A stretch of DNA of 64,000 bases from RSA9 sp036381195 (GTDB lineage: Bacteria; Gemmatimonadota; Gemmatimonadetes; Longimicrobiales; RSA9): positions 1 to 64,000 of the forward strand of contig DASVDH010000076.1 in NCBI GenBank assembly GCA_036381195.1, written 5' to 3'. The notes under the pieces are model-generated. The model was not told where the DNA came from. It did no database searches and was given only the letters and a program-made list of their open reading frames with translations. The translations under genes and the position numbers were made by a program. Positions 24,403 to 32,225 of this stretch are shown here, in pieces (the first letter of the stretch is position 1; each line of letters opens with the position of its first letter).

Positions 24403-25151
24403 GCGACCAGGTCCTGTTCGGCCGCGAGGCGCCGCGCGATCTCGAGCTCAAGGCCGCCGCCGCGCTGGAGGCGATCCCCGGCGTGCTCGCGGCCGCCGTC
24501 TGGATCGGCCGGGCGCCGCAGGTCCGTGAAGTCTACATCGCTGCCGCGCCCGGCACTTCGATCCCCGACCTCAAGCGGGCGACCCACGAGGTCCTCCACG
24601 CCAACGGCCTCGTCTGTTCGCCCGAGGTCGTCCAGATCGGCGTGCTCGACGGCGCCGCGGGGCCCTCGCCCGCCGCCGCAGAGGCCGCCGGCCGGGAAGC
24701 CGACGCCCCGACGCCGCCACCGCGGTCGCAGGAGGACACTCCCGCGCACGACGAGCCCGGCATCCCGCCCTGGCACGGCCGTTTCTTCATCCTCTCCGGC
24801 CTCGAGGTTCGACGCGCCGAGAACTACGTCACGTGCCGGGTCCGGCTCCTCCGCATCGGCGAGATCCTCGCCGGCGAGGCCCGCGAGATCGACACCCCGG
24901 CCGGCCGCGCCCGCGCCGCCGCGCGCGCCACCCTCCAGGCCGTCGCCAGCGGCGCGCGCGGAACCGCCCTCTCCCTCGAGGGCGCCCTGCTCGTCGAGCT
25001 CTTCGGCCGCCAGTACGCCGCCGTCTCCGTCGAGGCCGCCACCGCCCGCCGGAGCGCGTTGTTGTCCGGCCTCGTCGTCGTGGAGCGCTCCATCGAGGAT
25101 GCCGCCTGCCTCGCCACCCTCAGTGCCGTCGAGCGCTGGCTCGCCTGGTAG
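24399..25151 (+). CDS. Unknown protein D, related to protein A of the same operon
   Basis: 250 aa, GTG start overlapping the kinase stop. N-terminal domain: ALEAIPGVLAAAVWIGRAPQVREVYIAA, then ATHEVLHANGLVCSPEVVQIGVL, parallel to the first domain of protein A (GIVSARVV...LQEVHVLA...RIVSVAQV). After a Pro/Ala linker, the second domain has FFILSGLEVRRAENYVTCRVRLLR, RARAAARATLQAV and LSLEGALLVELFGRQYAAVSV, again matching protein A in order. The kinase is thus flanked by two divergent copies of one architecture. Function unknown; soluble. Confidence 0.75.
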   Translation: MSDQVLFGREAPRDLELKAAAALEAIPGVLAAAVWIGRAPQVREVYIAAAPGTSIPDLKRATHEVLHANGLVCSPEVVQIGVLDGAAGPSPAAAEAAGREADAPTPPPRSQEDTPAHDEPGIPPWHGRFFILSGLEVRRAENYVTCRVRLLRIGEILAGEAREIDTPAGRARAAARATLQAVASGARGTALSLEGALLVELFGRQYAAVSVEAATARRSALLSGLVVVERSIEDAACLATLSAVERWLAW

Positions 25152-25269
25152 CTCCGCCCCCACCCTGCCGCGCGGGCGCGTCCTGCATCGTTGACTGTGA
25201 TGCGCGGTGGCGGTAGTATGTGGGTCTAGTTGAAACTCAAACTCAATCTCAACCAGACCCCGCGCCACC

Positions 25270-25815
25270 ATGCGACACCCGGCACGCACGCTCCTTCGAC
25301 TCTCGGCCGCTGCAGTCTTTCTCGCCGGCGCCGCCTGCGCACCCGGCTCGTCCGACGAAACGGCGGCCGACGCCCAGCCCGCCGCCGCACCCGCCGCGGA
25401 TTCTGGCGCGCTGATCCCGCCAGCCGGCGAGATCCCGCCCGGCGGGCTGGCCGACTGGATCGAGGACGTGCGCAAAGGCCTCGCCGCCCTGCCCGCCAGG
25501 GCCGCCGCGGATCCCGCGGCCGCGCAACGGCTGGCGCTCGACCACTACGTGGGCCGCCAGGAATACATCGAGATGTTCTACGGCGCCAACGGCCGGCTGA
25601 CCGCCGGCGAGACGCTGGGGCCGGCCGTCATGAGCGCGGAGGAGAAGTTCCACGACCTGATGCTGCTCCTCGGCGGGTCGCCGCCACCCGATTCCGCCCG
25701 GGTCCAGGCCGCGGTCGATGCCCTTTTCGCGGAGTACGACCGGGTCCTCCAGGAGGCGGCCCGCGCAGGCGTGCCGCTGGATCCGCACACCGCCGCCAAC
25801 GGAGGCGAGCGATGA
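25270..25815 (+). CDS. Lipoprotein partner of FTR1 permease
   Basis: 181 aa. The signal sequence ends LAGAAC (lipobox, Cys22). The mature domain contains LALDHYVGRQEYIEMFYG, then MSAEEKFHDLM and a final amphipathic helix. The same arrangement, LYLDYFERVEAYYG then GTEARFHQLM, is found in the N-terminal periplasmic part of the next gene product, FTR1. This suggests a paired iron-binding helical module, with acidic and His residues as possible ligands. The stop overlaps the FTR1 start (ATGA), so co-translation is likely. Confidence 0.75.
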   Translation: MRHPARTLLRLSAAAVFLAGAACAPGSSDETAADAQPAAAPAADSGALIPPAGEIPPGGLADWIEDVRKGLAALPARAAADPAAAQRLALDHYVGRQEYIEMFYGANGRLTAGETLGPAVMSAEEKFHDLMLLLGGSPPPDSARVQAAVDALFAEYDRVLQEAARAGVPLDPHTAANGGER

Positions 25816-27467
25816 GGCGGCTCGGGCGGGCGGTGATCGGCCTGGCAGTGTTCGCGGCGCTGCCCGGGCCGGCCGCCGCGGTGCAGCAGTCGCAGGATGC
25901 GGGGCAGGCCCCGGTCGCGGCCTGGCTGGACACGCTCGCGACGCGCATCGAGCAGGCCGCGGCGGCCGCGAGCGCGGGGCAGGACACGCGGGCCGAGGCC
26001 CTGCGGCTCTACCTCGATTACTTCGAGCGCGTGGAGGCCTACTACGGGCCGGGGACCCCGGACGCGTTCGAGCCGGTGTCCGGCCTCGTCGCCGGGACGG
26101 AGGCTCGCTTCCATCAGCTCATGCGGGCCGAGGCACCCGCGGAGGCGGCGGCCCTCGCCCGCCGCATCGGGGCCGACGTCGCCCGGATCGAGGCGCTGCT
26201 CGCCGAGCGCCCCGCCGCGGCCCGGCCGCCTTCCGGCGCGGGCGGCGCGGCCGACGCCGGGCCTGTCGCGCAGCGCCCGGCGGAGGCATCCCCGCGCCGC
26301 TTCGCGCGCACGCCCGAGATCCGCGCGATCATGGAGCAGGTCGCGCATGCGGAGGCCGCGCTGGCCGGCGGCGATGCGGCCGAGGCGCTGCGCGCGGTCG
26401 AGCGTGCGTACCTCGAGGGGTTCGAGCCGATCGAGTCCCGCCTGCCCGCGGCGACGGTGAACCGGGTGGAGCGGCTGATCCACCTCTCGATCCGGCCGCT
26501 GCTGGCGGCATCCGCGTCCCCCGCGGCCTTGCGCGACCCGCTCGACTCCCTGCGCACGGCCCTGCTGGAGGCGGATGCCCATCTCGAGAGCGGCGGCACC
26601 TTCTGGTTCGGCGCCATCAATTCGCTGGTCATCATCCTGCGGGAAGGTCTCGAGGCCGTCCTCCTGATCGCCGCCCTGCTCGCGTATCTGAGCGCCGCCG
26701 GCGCGGGCCGCGCGGCCCGGAAGCAGATCTACGCGGGCGCGGCGCTCGGGGTCGCCGCCAGCGCGCTCACGTGGCTGCTCGCGCGCACGCTGATCCCCAT
26801 CGGCGGCGCGAGCCGCGAGCTGATCGAGGGCGTCACCGGCCTGGCCGCCGTGGCCGTATTGCTCTACGTCTCCCACTGGCTCTTCCAGAAGACCTACATC
26901 CACGACTGGAAGGACTTCTTGCGCGACCGCGCGGGCCGCGCGGTGTCCACCGGCTCGGCTCTCGCCATGGCAAGCCTCGCCTTCGCCGCGGTCTACCGCG
27001 AGGGATTCGAGACGGTGCTGTTCTATCAGGCGCTGCTGTTCGAGACGGGGCCTTCTGCCCTGCTGGCCGGTTTCGTCCCGGGCGCCCTTCTCATCGCCGC
27101 CGTGGGCGTGGCCATCATCCGGCTCGGCCTGAAGCTGCCGTTGCGGCGCGTGTTCGCCGTGACCAACGCCGTGCTCCTCCTGCTCGCGTTCTCTTTCATC
27201 GGCAAAAGCATTTACAACCTCCAGGAGGCGGGCCTGTTCTCCCCGCACCCGCTCTCCTGGGCGCCCGACCACGAAGCGCTGCGGCTGCTGCTCGGCTTCT
27301 ACCCGGTCGCGGAAACGGCCGTGGCACAGGCCATTCTCCTCCTGGCGCTGCTCCTCACCTACCTCGTGTTCCGGCGCAAGATGGCCGGCCGCGCCGCGGC
27401 GTCCCGGCCTGCTCCCGCGCCGGCCAGAGCCGCCGGCGCGGCGGGGAGCGGGCCCATCGGGGCCTGA
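25812..27467 (+). CDS. FTR1-family iron permease with periplasmic N-terminal domain
   Basis: 551 aa. A signal peptide (MRRLGRAVIGLAVFAALPGPAAA) is followed by a ~240-residue helical periplasmic domain, then about seven membrane helices from residue ~268. The two iron-transport motifs REGxE are Arg277-Glu281 (ILREGLEAVLLI) and Arg396-Glu400 (YREGFETVLFY). It imports iron across the inner membrane; FTR1 proteins work with ferroxidases or periplasmic iron-binding partners, here probably the upstream lipoprotein. A ferritin-like gene faces it downstream, so uptake and storage are linked. Confidence 0.93.
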   Translation: MRRLGRAVIGLAVFAALPGPAAAVQQSQDAGQAPVAAWLDTLATRIEQAAAAASAGQDTRAEALRLYLDYFERVEAYYGPGTPDAFEPVSGLVAGTEARFHQLMRAEAPAEAAALARRIGADVARIEALLAERPAAARPPSGAGGAADAGPVAQRPAEASPRRFARTPEIRAIMEQVAHAEAALAGGDAAEALRAVERAYLEGFEPIESRLPAATVNRVERLIHLSIRPLLAASASPAALRDPLDSLRTALLEADAHLESGGTFWFGAINSLVIILREGLEAVLLIAALLAYLSAAGAGRAARKQIYAGAALGVAASALTWLLARTLIPIGGASRELIEGVTGLAAVAVLLYVSHWLFQKTYIHDWKDFLRDRAGRAVSTGSALAMASLAFAAVYREGFETVLFYQALLFETGPSALLAGFVPGALLIAAVGVAIIRLGLKLPLRRVFAVTNAVLLLLAFSFIGKSIYNLQEAGLFSPHPLSWAPDHEALRLLLGFYPVAETAVAQAILLLALLLTYLVFRRKMAGRAAASRPAPAPARAAGAAGSGPIGA

Positions 27468-27486
27468 CGGGCCCGCTCAGGCCCTG

Positions 27487-27607
27487 CAGTCGAGGAGGAG
27501 GCCCCAGTCCCGGCCGTCGAGGAGGCGAGTTCCGCGGAACGATCGCTTCGTCGCGGCGCGGTCGAGCAGGAGGCCTCAGTCCCGCCAGTCGAGGAGGATG
27601 CGTTCCA
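27487..27607. repeat. 72-bp-spaced partial duplication of the ferritin gene 3' end
   Basis: The segment from 27561 (last codons and stop of the ferritin gene, minus strand) is repeated with about 80-85% identity from 27489. The offset is 72 bases, so the copy stays in the same reading frame. Core shared sequence on the plus strand: GTCGAGnAGGAGGCCnCAGTCCCG followed by GTCGAGGAGG. Confidence 0.75.
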
Positions 27608-28013
27608 GGTCCTCCTTGTGGCGGGTCTCGTCCGAGACGAGTTGCTCCAGGTCGACGCGGAGCCCGATCTCGCCCGCGGCGTCTGCCTGCTGCACGCGCT
27701 CGGTGTAGCGCGCGATGGTGTCCTTTTCGGCCTGCAGCAGGATCTCCAGGATCTCGCGGTTCGAGCGGGCCAGCTCGACCTCGGCCGGCCGGGTCGTCGG
27801 CGTTCCGCCCAGGGCGACGATCTTGTGGGCGAGGAGCCGGGCGTGGCCGAGCTCGTCCTCGATTTCGGAGTCCAGGAACCGGGCGAGCGCGGGCCGGTCG
27901 GGGCCGGTGAGGAGCCGGCTCATGACGAGGTAGCCGATGATGGCCTGGTACTCGTAGGCGAGGTCGGTGTTGAGGCCTTCGAGGAGAGCGGCGCGGGCGT
28001 TGGGGTTGGGCAT
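27576..28013 (-). CDS. Ferritin-like (bacterioferritin-type) diiron protein
   Basis: 145 aa, four-helix bundle length. Diiron ligands are suggested by the Glu/Tyr run LAYEYQAIIGY near residue 20, EIEDELGHARLL near residue 51 (ExxH), EKDTIARYTERV near 94, and DETRHKEDLE near 128 (ExxH-like). The family stores or detoxifies iron. It is convergent with the FTR1 gene and preceded by an AT-rich palindrome typical of metal-responsive operators. Beyond its TGA stop, the frame stays open for 32 more codons through a duplicated C-terminal segment. Confidence 0.88.
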   Translation of the reverse strand: MPNPNARAALLEGLNTDLAYEYQAIIGYLVMSRLLTGPDRPALARFLDSEIEDELGHARLLAHKIVALGGTPTTRPAEVELARSNREILEILLQAEKDTIARYTERVQQADAAGEIGLRVDLEQLVSDETRHKEDLERILLDWRD

Positions 28014-28038
28014 GGTGGTTCTCCGAGCGGGTGTCCAC

Positions 28039-28062
28039 TATCAATAATTATTATTATTGATA
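28039..28062 (-). promoter_or_regulatory. Perfect AT-rich palindrome upstream of ferritin gene
   Basis: TATCAATAAT (28039-28048) and ATTATTGATA (28053-28062) are perfect inverted repeats around TATT, 26 bases before the ferritin ATG. It is the most AT-rich spot of the neighbourhood. Fur/PerR-type operators are AT-rich palindromes of this size, so an iron- or peroxide-responsive site is a good guess. It may also contain the -10 region. Confidence 0.6.
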
Positions 28063-28174
28063 CAGCCCACGGGGCCGGGGCGCAAGGGGCCTGCCGCTCG
28101 GGGCCGCGCCGGCGTGGCCCGGCCGCCGCGCCCACAGCCGCGCGCGTCTGGATGCGGCGCGGCCCCGCGTCCGC

Positions 28175-28582
28175 TCAGCTCACGGGCGCCGGGCCCACGA
28201 AGCGTCGCACCTCCTCCACCACGCGCCGCGGCTCGATCGGCTTGGCGAGGTAGCCGTCGCAGCCGGCCTCCAGCGCGCGCTCCCGGTCCTCCTCCAGCGC
28301 ATGGGCGGTCAGGGCGATGACCGGGATGTCGCGCGTCGCCTCGTCGGCCTTGAGCCGGCGGGTCGCCTCCCAGCCGTCGATCTTCGGGATGGAGATGTCC
28401 ATCAGGATCAGGTCGGGATGTTCTTCCCGAGCCCGGCTGACGCCCTCCTCACCGTCACGGGCCTCGAGCACGTTGTAACCCACGTGGTCCAGGATCGTCC
28501 GGTAGACGACGAGGTTGTCCTCGTTGTCCTCCACCAGAAGCACCGTCTTCTTCCTGGCATCGTCCATGGCCGGGTCATCCAC
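28175..28582 (-). CDS. Single-domain response regulator (CheY/DivK-like)
   Basis: 135 aa, receiver domain only. The acidic pocket is in LLVEDNEDN, the phosphoacceptor Asp in LILMDISIPKIDG, the conserved Thr/Ala in VIALTAHAL and the Lys in YLAKPIEP. The sequence type (EDNEDNLVVYRTIL) is close to DivK-like regulators. A second in-frame ATG (MDDARKK) five codons in is also possible. It could receive phosphate from either orphan kinase in this window. It lies downstream of the ferredoxin reductase gene. Confidence 0.92.
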   Translation of the reverse strand: MDDPAMDDARKKTVLLVEDNEDNLVVYRTILDHVGYNVLEARDGEEGVSRAREEHPDLILMDISIPKIDGWEATRRLKADEATRDIPVIALTAHALEEDRERALEAGCDGYLAKPIEPRRVVEEVRRFVGPAPVS

Positions 28583-28660
28583 TCAGAGGTCCCTCGTTTG
28601 TCGACGGCGGCGCCGGATTCAGGAAACGTGCCGCCGGCGCCGGCAGGGGACCCACGCGCC

Positions 28661-29698
28661 TCACGCCACCTCTCCGGACCCGGCCGCCTCGCGCTCCTTG
28701 AAGATCTTCAGGTTCGTCGAGTGGCCCGGGTTGACGCGGGCCTTCGGGTCGATGTAGTGGATCGCGTTGTTGACCGCGATCGCGGCCTCGCTGAAGCCGG
28801 TGGCGATCAGCTCGAGCTTTGCCCGGTGCGCGACGATGTCTCCCGCCGCGTACACGCCGGGCACGCTCGTCTCCATGGTCGGGCCAACCTTGATGCAGTT
28901 GCCCTCCAGCTCGATGCCCCACCGGGCGATGGGACCCAGGTCCGGCTTGAAGCCGATGAGGGCCAGCACCGCATCGACATCGAACGTCAGCTCTTCGCCC
29001 GTCCGATTGTCGAAGATGGTGACCGCGCGCACGCACTCGTCCCCGTGGATCGCGCGCACCTCCTTGTGCGTGAGCAGCTCCACCTCCCCGGCCTCGACCG
29101 CCGCGCGCAACTGCTTCATCGAGTGCGCATGGGCGCGGAAGCCCTCGCGGCGATGGATGAGGATCAGTCGCTGACAGACGTCCTTCAGGGACAGGGCCCA
29201 GTCCACGGCGGAGTCGCCGCCCCCCACGATGAGGACGCGCTTGCCGGCGAACGCGGCGGGGTCCTTGACGTGGTGGAGCACGCCCCGCCCGAGGAGCTGG
29301 TCGTAGCCAGGGCATTCCAGGACGCGCGGGGTGAAGGCGCCCTTGCCGCCCGCGATGACGACGGCGCGGCTCGGGTAGCGCCCCTTGTCCGTGGTGATGA
29401 TGAACCGCCCGTCCTCGCGGATGAGGTCCTGGACCTGCTCGCCCAGATGCACGTCGGGGCCGAACTGCAGGCCCTGCTCGATCAGGTTGGCGGCGAGCTC
29501 CTTGGCGGTGATCCTGGGGAAGCCGCCCACATCGTAGATGTACTTCTCCGGATAGAGCGCCGTGAGCTGCCCTCCCAGCTCGGGCAACGACTCGATGATG
29601 CGCGCGCTCGCACCGCGCATGCCTGCGTAGAAAGCGGCGAACAGGCCGGTCGGCCCGCCGCCGATGATCGTGAGGTCCTTGAGCTCTGCCTCGTTCAA
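28661..29698 (-). CDS. Ferredoxin--NADP+ reductase, thioredoxin-reductase-like (YumC type)
   Basis: 345 aa from a TTG with GGAGAGGAG upstream; the open frame extends 24 codons further without conservation. FAD-binding IIGGGPTGLFAAFYAGMRG and NADP-binding LIVGGGDSAVDWALSL are in the TrxR arrangement, but no CxxC pair is present between them, which separates YumC-type FNRs from TrxB. DVGGFPRITAKEL and VYAAGDIVAHRAKLELIATGFSEAA are family hallmarks. It moves electrons between NADPH and ferredoxin. Confidence 0.92.
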   Translation of the reverse strand: MNEAELKDLTIIGGGPTGLFAAFYAGMRGASARIIESLPELGGQLTALYPEKYIYDVGGFPRITAKELAANLIEQGLQFGPDVHLGEQVQDLIREDGRFIITTDKGRYPSRAVVIAGGKGAFTPRVLECPGYDQLLGRGVLHHVKDPAAFAGKRVLIVGGGDSAVDWALSLKDVCQRLILIHRREGFRAHAHSMKQLRAAVEAGEVELLTHKEVRAIHGDECVRAVTIFDNRTGEELTFDVDAVLALIGFKPDLGPIARWGIELEGNCIKVGPTMETSVPGVYAAGDIVAHRAKLELIATGFSEAAIAVNNAIHYIDPKARVNPGHSTNLKIFKEREAAGSGEVA

Positions 29699-29747
29699 AC
29701 GTCTCCTCTCCCGGCTTGGCGTGGGCCCGCGCAGGCGCGGGCGCATC

Positions 29748-30272
29748 CTAGCCGTGGCGCTCAGCGCCACGCAAGGCGCGCAGGCCCGCGCGCGTGTAGT
29801 CCAGGACCGCGTACGTCCCCGTCACGGCGGCGATCACGAGCAGCGGCCCGATCCACTCCGGCCGCACGAGCAGCACCAGCACGGCCGCGAGTTGCACGGC
29901 AGTCACGATCTTCCCACCGAGCCGTGCACGGAACCGAATCGGCAGCGCGAACACCACCACGGTCAGGAACGCCGCAATCGCGAACAGGTCGCGGCCGAGC
30001 AGCACGAGCAGTTGCCAGGGCGCCAGCCGCCCGTTCAACGCGAAGCTGACCAGCGCTGCGACCAGGAAGACCTTGTCGGTCAGCGGATCCAGGAGCTCGC
30101 CGGCCCGCGTGGTCTGCCCGAGCCGTCGGGCGAGCCAGCCGTCCGCGAAATCCGATGCGGCTGCGGCGGCGAGGATCGCCGCCCTGATCGCGGGTCCGTC
30201 CACGGCCAGGAAGAGCGCCGCGAACGGCACCCGAAGCAACGAGATCGCGCTTGGCAAGGATACGAGGCGCAT
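29748..30272 (-). CDS. CDP-alcohol phosphatidyltransferase (PgsA-like)
   Basis: 174 aa from the internal ATG (MRLVSLPSAISLLR); a GTG at 30323 would add 17 residues. The CDP-alcohol signature DGx2ARx8Gx3Dx3D is complete in DFADGWLARRLGQTTRAGEL and the following LDPLTDK. Four to five membrane helices. Probably phosphatidylglycerophosphate synthase, making PG from CDP-diacylglycerol, though other head groups are possible. Confidence 0.88.
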   Translation of the reverse strand: MRLVSLPSAISLLRVPFAALFLAVDGPAIRAAILAAAAASDFADGWLARRLGQTTRAGELLDPLTDKVFLVAALVSFALNGRLAPWQLLVLLGRDLFAIAAFLTVVVFALPIRFRARLGGKIVTAVQLAAVLVLLVRPEWIGPLLVIAAVTGTYAVLDYTRAGLRALRGAERHG

Positions 30273-30413
30273 GTCGTGCGTCGTCGATGGCTCGCCTGCG
30301 CGCGGCACGGGGCAGGCCCTCACCGCCGCACCGGCCAGCGCCGCCAGGCGCCGCGGTTCCGCTCCACACTGCTACCCGCCGCGCGCCGCGAAGTCCCGCC
30401 GGGAGGCAGTGCA

Positions 30414-31685
30414 TCACTGGTCCGCCACCGTCGGGGATCCGGCGCCCCCGGTATACCACGCGGAGCGCTTGTAGCGCTCGATGCCTTCCCGGAGCAGCAG
30501 CTTGATCAGCAGGGCCGCCGGCACCGCGATCAGCAGGCCGACGAACCCGAAGAAGAAGCTGCCCACGGCGATGGCCAGCATGACCCAGACGGGGTGCATC
30601 CCGACCGACCCACCCACGATGCGCGGCCCGGTCACGGTCGAATCGATGATCTGCACGATGGCGAACACGACTGCGACCTTGAACAGGGACGCCAGCACGT
30701 TTCCCGTGAGCAGCGCGATGATGACGGCCGGCACCACGCTCACGATGAGGCCGAGGTAGGGCACGAGGTTGAACACCCCCGCCACGGCACCCACCAGCCC
30801 CGCGTACGGGAAGCCGAGCAGCAGCAGGCCGAGCCAGGTCAGCACGCCGACGATGGCGGCCGCCACCACCTGCCCGCGCAGATAGCGAGACAGCAGCAGG
30901 TTGTACTCCGAGAGGAACGCCAGCCATTCCCGGCGCCGGGACTCCGGCACCAGCGGCTCCAGGCGCGCGACGATGCGATCGTAGTCCTTCAGCAGATAGA
31001 AGGCGAGGATGGGCGTGAGGATCACGTAGCCGATCACCGTGAGCACGGTGCCCAGTCCCCGCCCGACGCCGAGCACCGCGGCCCACGCGCGCTCGGCGAT
31101 CTCCGCCTGCCGCTCCTGGAGCGTCGCCACCAGCCGATCCGCGTCGAACGCGCGCAACTGCTCGAGCACCACCTCCTCCCGCAGTCCGGGAATGTCCACG
31201 CGGCTGAGCCGTTCTCGCAGCGTCTCGCCCCAGCGCACCACGCGCTCCACAAGGGCCGGCGCTTGCTCGATCAGCGCATCGACCTGATTGCCGAGCGCCG
31301 GTACCCCGAAGATGAGGGCGAGCGCCAGCCCCGCGACCACGGGCAGCGCCAGCAGCACGACCGCCAGCGCCCGCGGGATCCTGCGCCGCTCCAGGACGTC
31401 CACGGCGGGATCCAGGATGTAGGCGAGCACCAGCGCCAGGAAGAAGGGCGCGAGCAGGCCGCCGGTCGTGCGCAGCACCCAGAGCCCGGTGATGACCGTC
31501 GTGCCGATGACGGCCAGCCGGTGCAGCCGCGTGCCGGCGTACGGCAGCGCCAGCACGAGGAAGAGCAGGAAGAGCACGATCGGCGAGAGGACCGCCTGGA
31601 CCCGGAACAGGAAGAATCCCAGGACCAGCAGCACGATCGCGCCGTAGACCATGCGCCATTCGTCCTGCCCCGGCATGCGCGTCAT
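30414..31685 (-). CDS. AI-2E family transporter (PerM/TqsA-like), first copy
   Basis: 423 aa with eight predicted helices, the first pair near residues 12-50. The central soluble stretch (residues ~140-200) is rich in Glu/Arg, and the C-terminal half has FNLVPYLGLIVSVVPAVIIALL and VGGSVGMHPVWVMLAIAVGSFFFGFVGLLIAVP, typical of the family. Members include autoinducer-2 exporters and sodium/proton antiporters, so the substrate is unknown. A second member is at 54437-55519. Confidence 0.87.
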   Translation of the reverse strand: MTRMPGQDEWRMVYGAIVLLVLGFFLFRVQAVLSPIVLFLLFLVLALPYAGTRLHRLAVIGTTVITGLWVLRTTGGLLAPFFLALVLAYILDPAVDVLERRRIPRALAVVLLALPVVAGLALALIFGVPALGNQVDALIEQAPALVERVVRWGETLRERLSRVDIPGLREEVVLEQLRAFDADRLVATLQERQAEIAERAWAAVLGVGRGLGTVLTVIGYVILTPILAFYLLKDYDRIVARLEPLVPESRRREWLAFLSEYNLLLSRYLRGQVVAAAIVGVLTWLGLLLLGFPYAGLVGAVAGVFNLVPYLGLIVSVVPAVIIALLTGNVLASLFKVAVVFAIVQIIDSTVTGPRIVGGSVGMHPVWVMLAIAVGSFFFGFVGLLIAVPAALLIKLLLREGIERYKRSAWYTGGAGSPTVADQ

Positions 31686-31703
31686 CGCTCGCCCTCACCC
31701 GCG

Positions 31704-32225
31704 TCAGTACCGTGCCGCTTCTTCTCCGGACGGCTCCTCGGCCGCGATGCCCAGCCGCTCCCCCGCCGACTGGAGCACCTCCCGCGCGTTCGCGTAGGTG
31801 ATGGTCCGCAGCGCTTCCGCCAGCGGCAGCCATACGCAGGCGGAGATGCCCTCCTCCACCTGCGGCACGGCTTCCCCGCTCCGGGACTCGAGCAGGAAGA
31901 AGTGGCAGAACTTGTGGACCAGCCGGTCCTCGTTCCGGAAATACCAGTCGATCGTCTGGAGCTCCGCCTCGGTGCGCAGATCCGTGAGGCTCGATTCCTC
32001 CGCCACTTCGCGCAACGCAGCCGCCTCCGGCGTCTCCCCCTCCTCGAGGTGACCCTTGGGGAGTCCCCAGTTCCCGTACGGGTCCAGGATCAGCAGGAAC
32101 AGAGGCCTGCCGGACTCATCCCGCCGGTAGACGACGCCGCCCGCGCTCGTCTCCACGCGCGCACGCCGCCCCCCGGGTCGCGGCCCCTTCCCCTTGCGCT
32201 GGCGGCGCCCGCGTCGCTTAGCCAC
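31704..32225 (-). CDS. Nudix hydrolase with basic N-terminal tail
   Basis: 173 aa. The first ~20 residues are strongly basic (KRRGRRQRKGKG). The Nudix box GHLEEGETPEAAALREV followed by AEESSL is complete. NWGLPKGH resembles Ap4A-hydrolase-type members. Its start overlaps the asd stop by eight bases, placing it at the end of the lysC-asd unit. Substrate unknown; the basic tail hints at RNA or nucleic-acid contact. Confidence 0.83.
   Translation of the reverse strand: MAKRRGRRQRKGKGPRPGGRRARVETSAGGVVYRRDESGRPLFLLILDPYGNWGLPKGHLEEGETPEAAALREVAEESSLTDLRTEAELQTIDWYFRNEDRLVHKFCHFFLLESRSGEAVPQVEEGISACVWLPLAEALRTITYANAREVLQSAGERLGIAAEEPSGEEAARY

Noticed and set aside
28661..29698. Thioredoxin reductase identity for the flavoprotein
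   Set aside because: It lacks the CxxC redox pair and carries YumC-type FNR motifs; the true TrxB is at 20470-21498.
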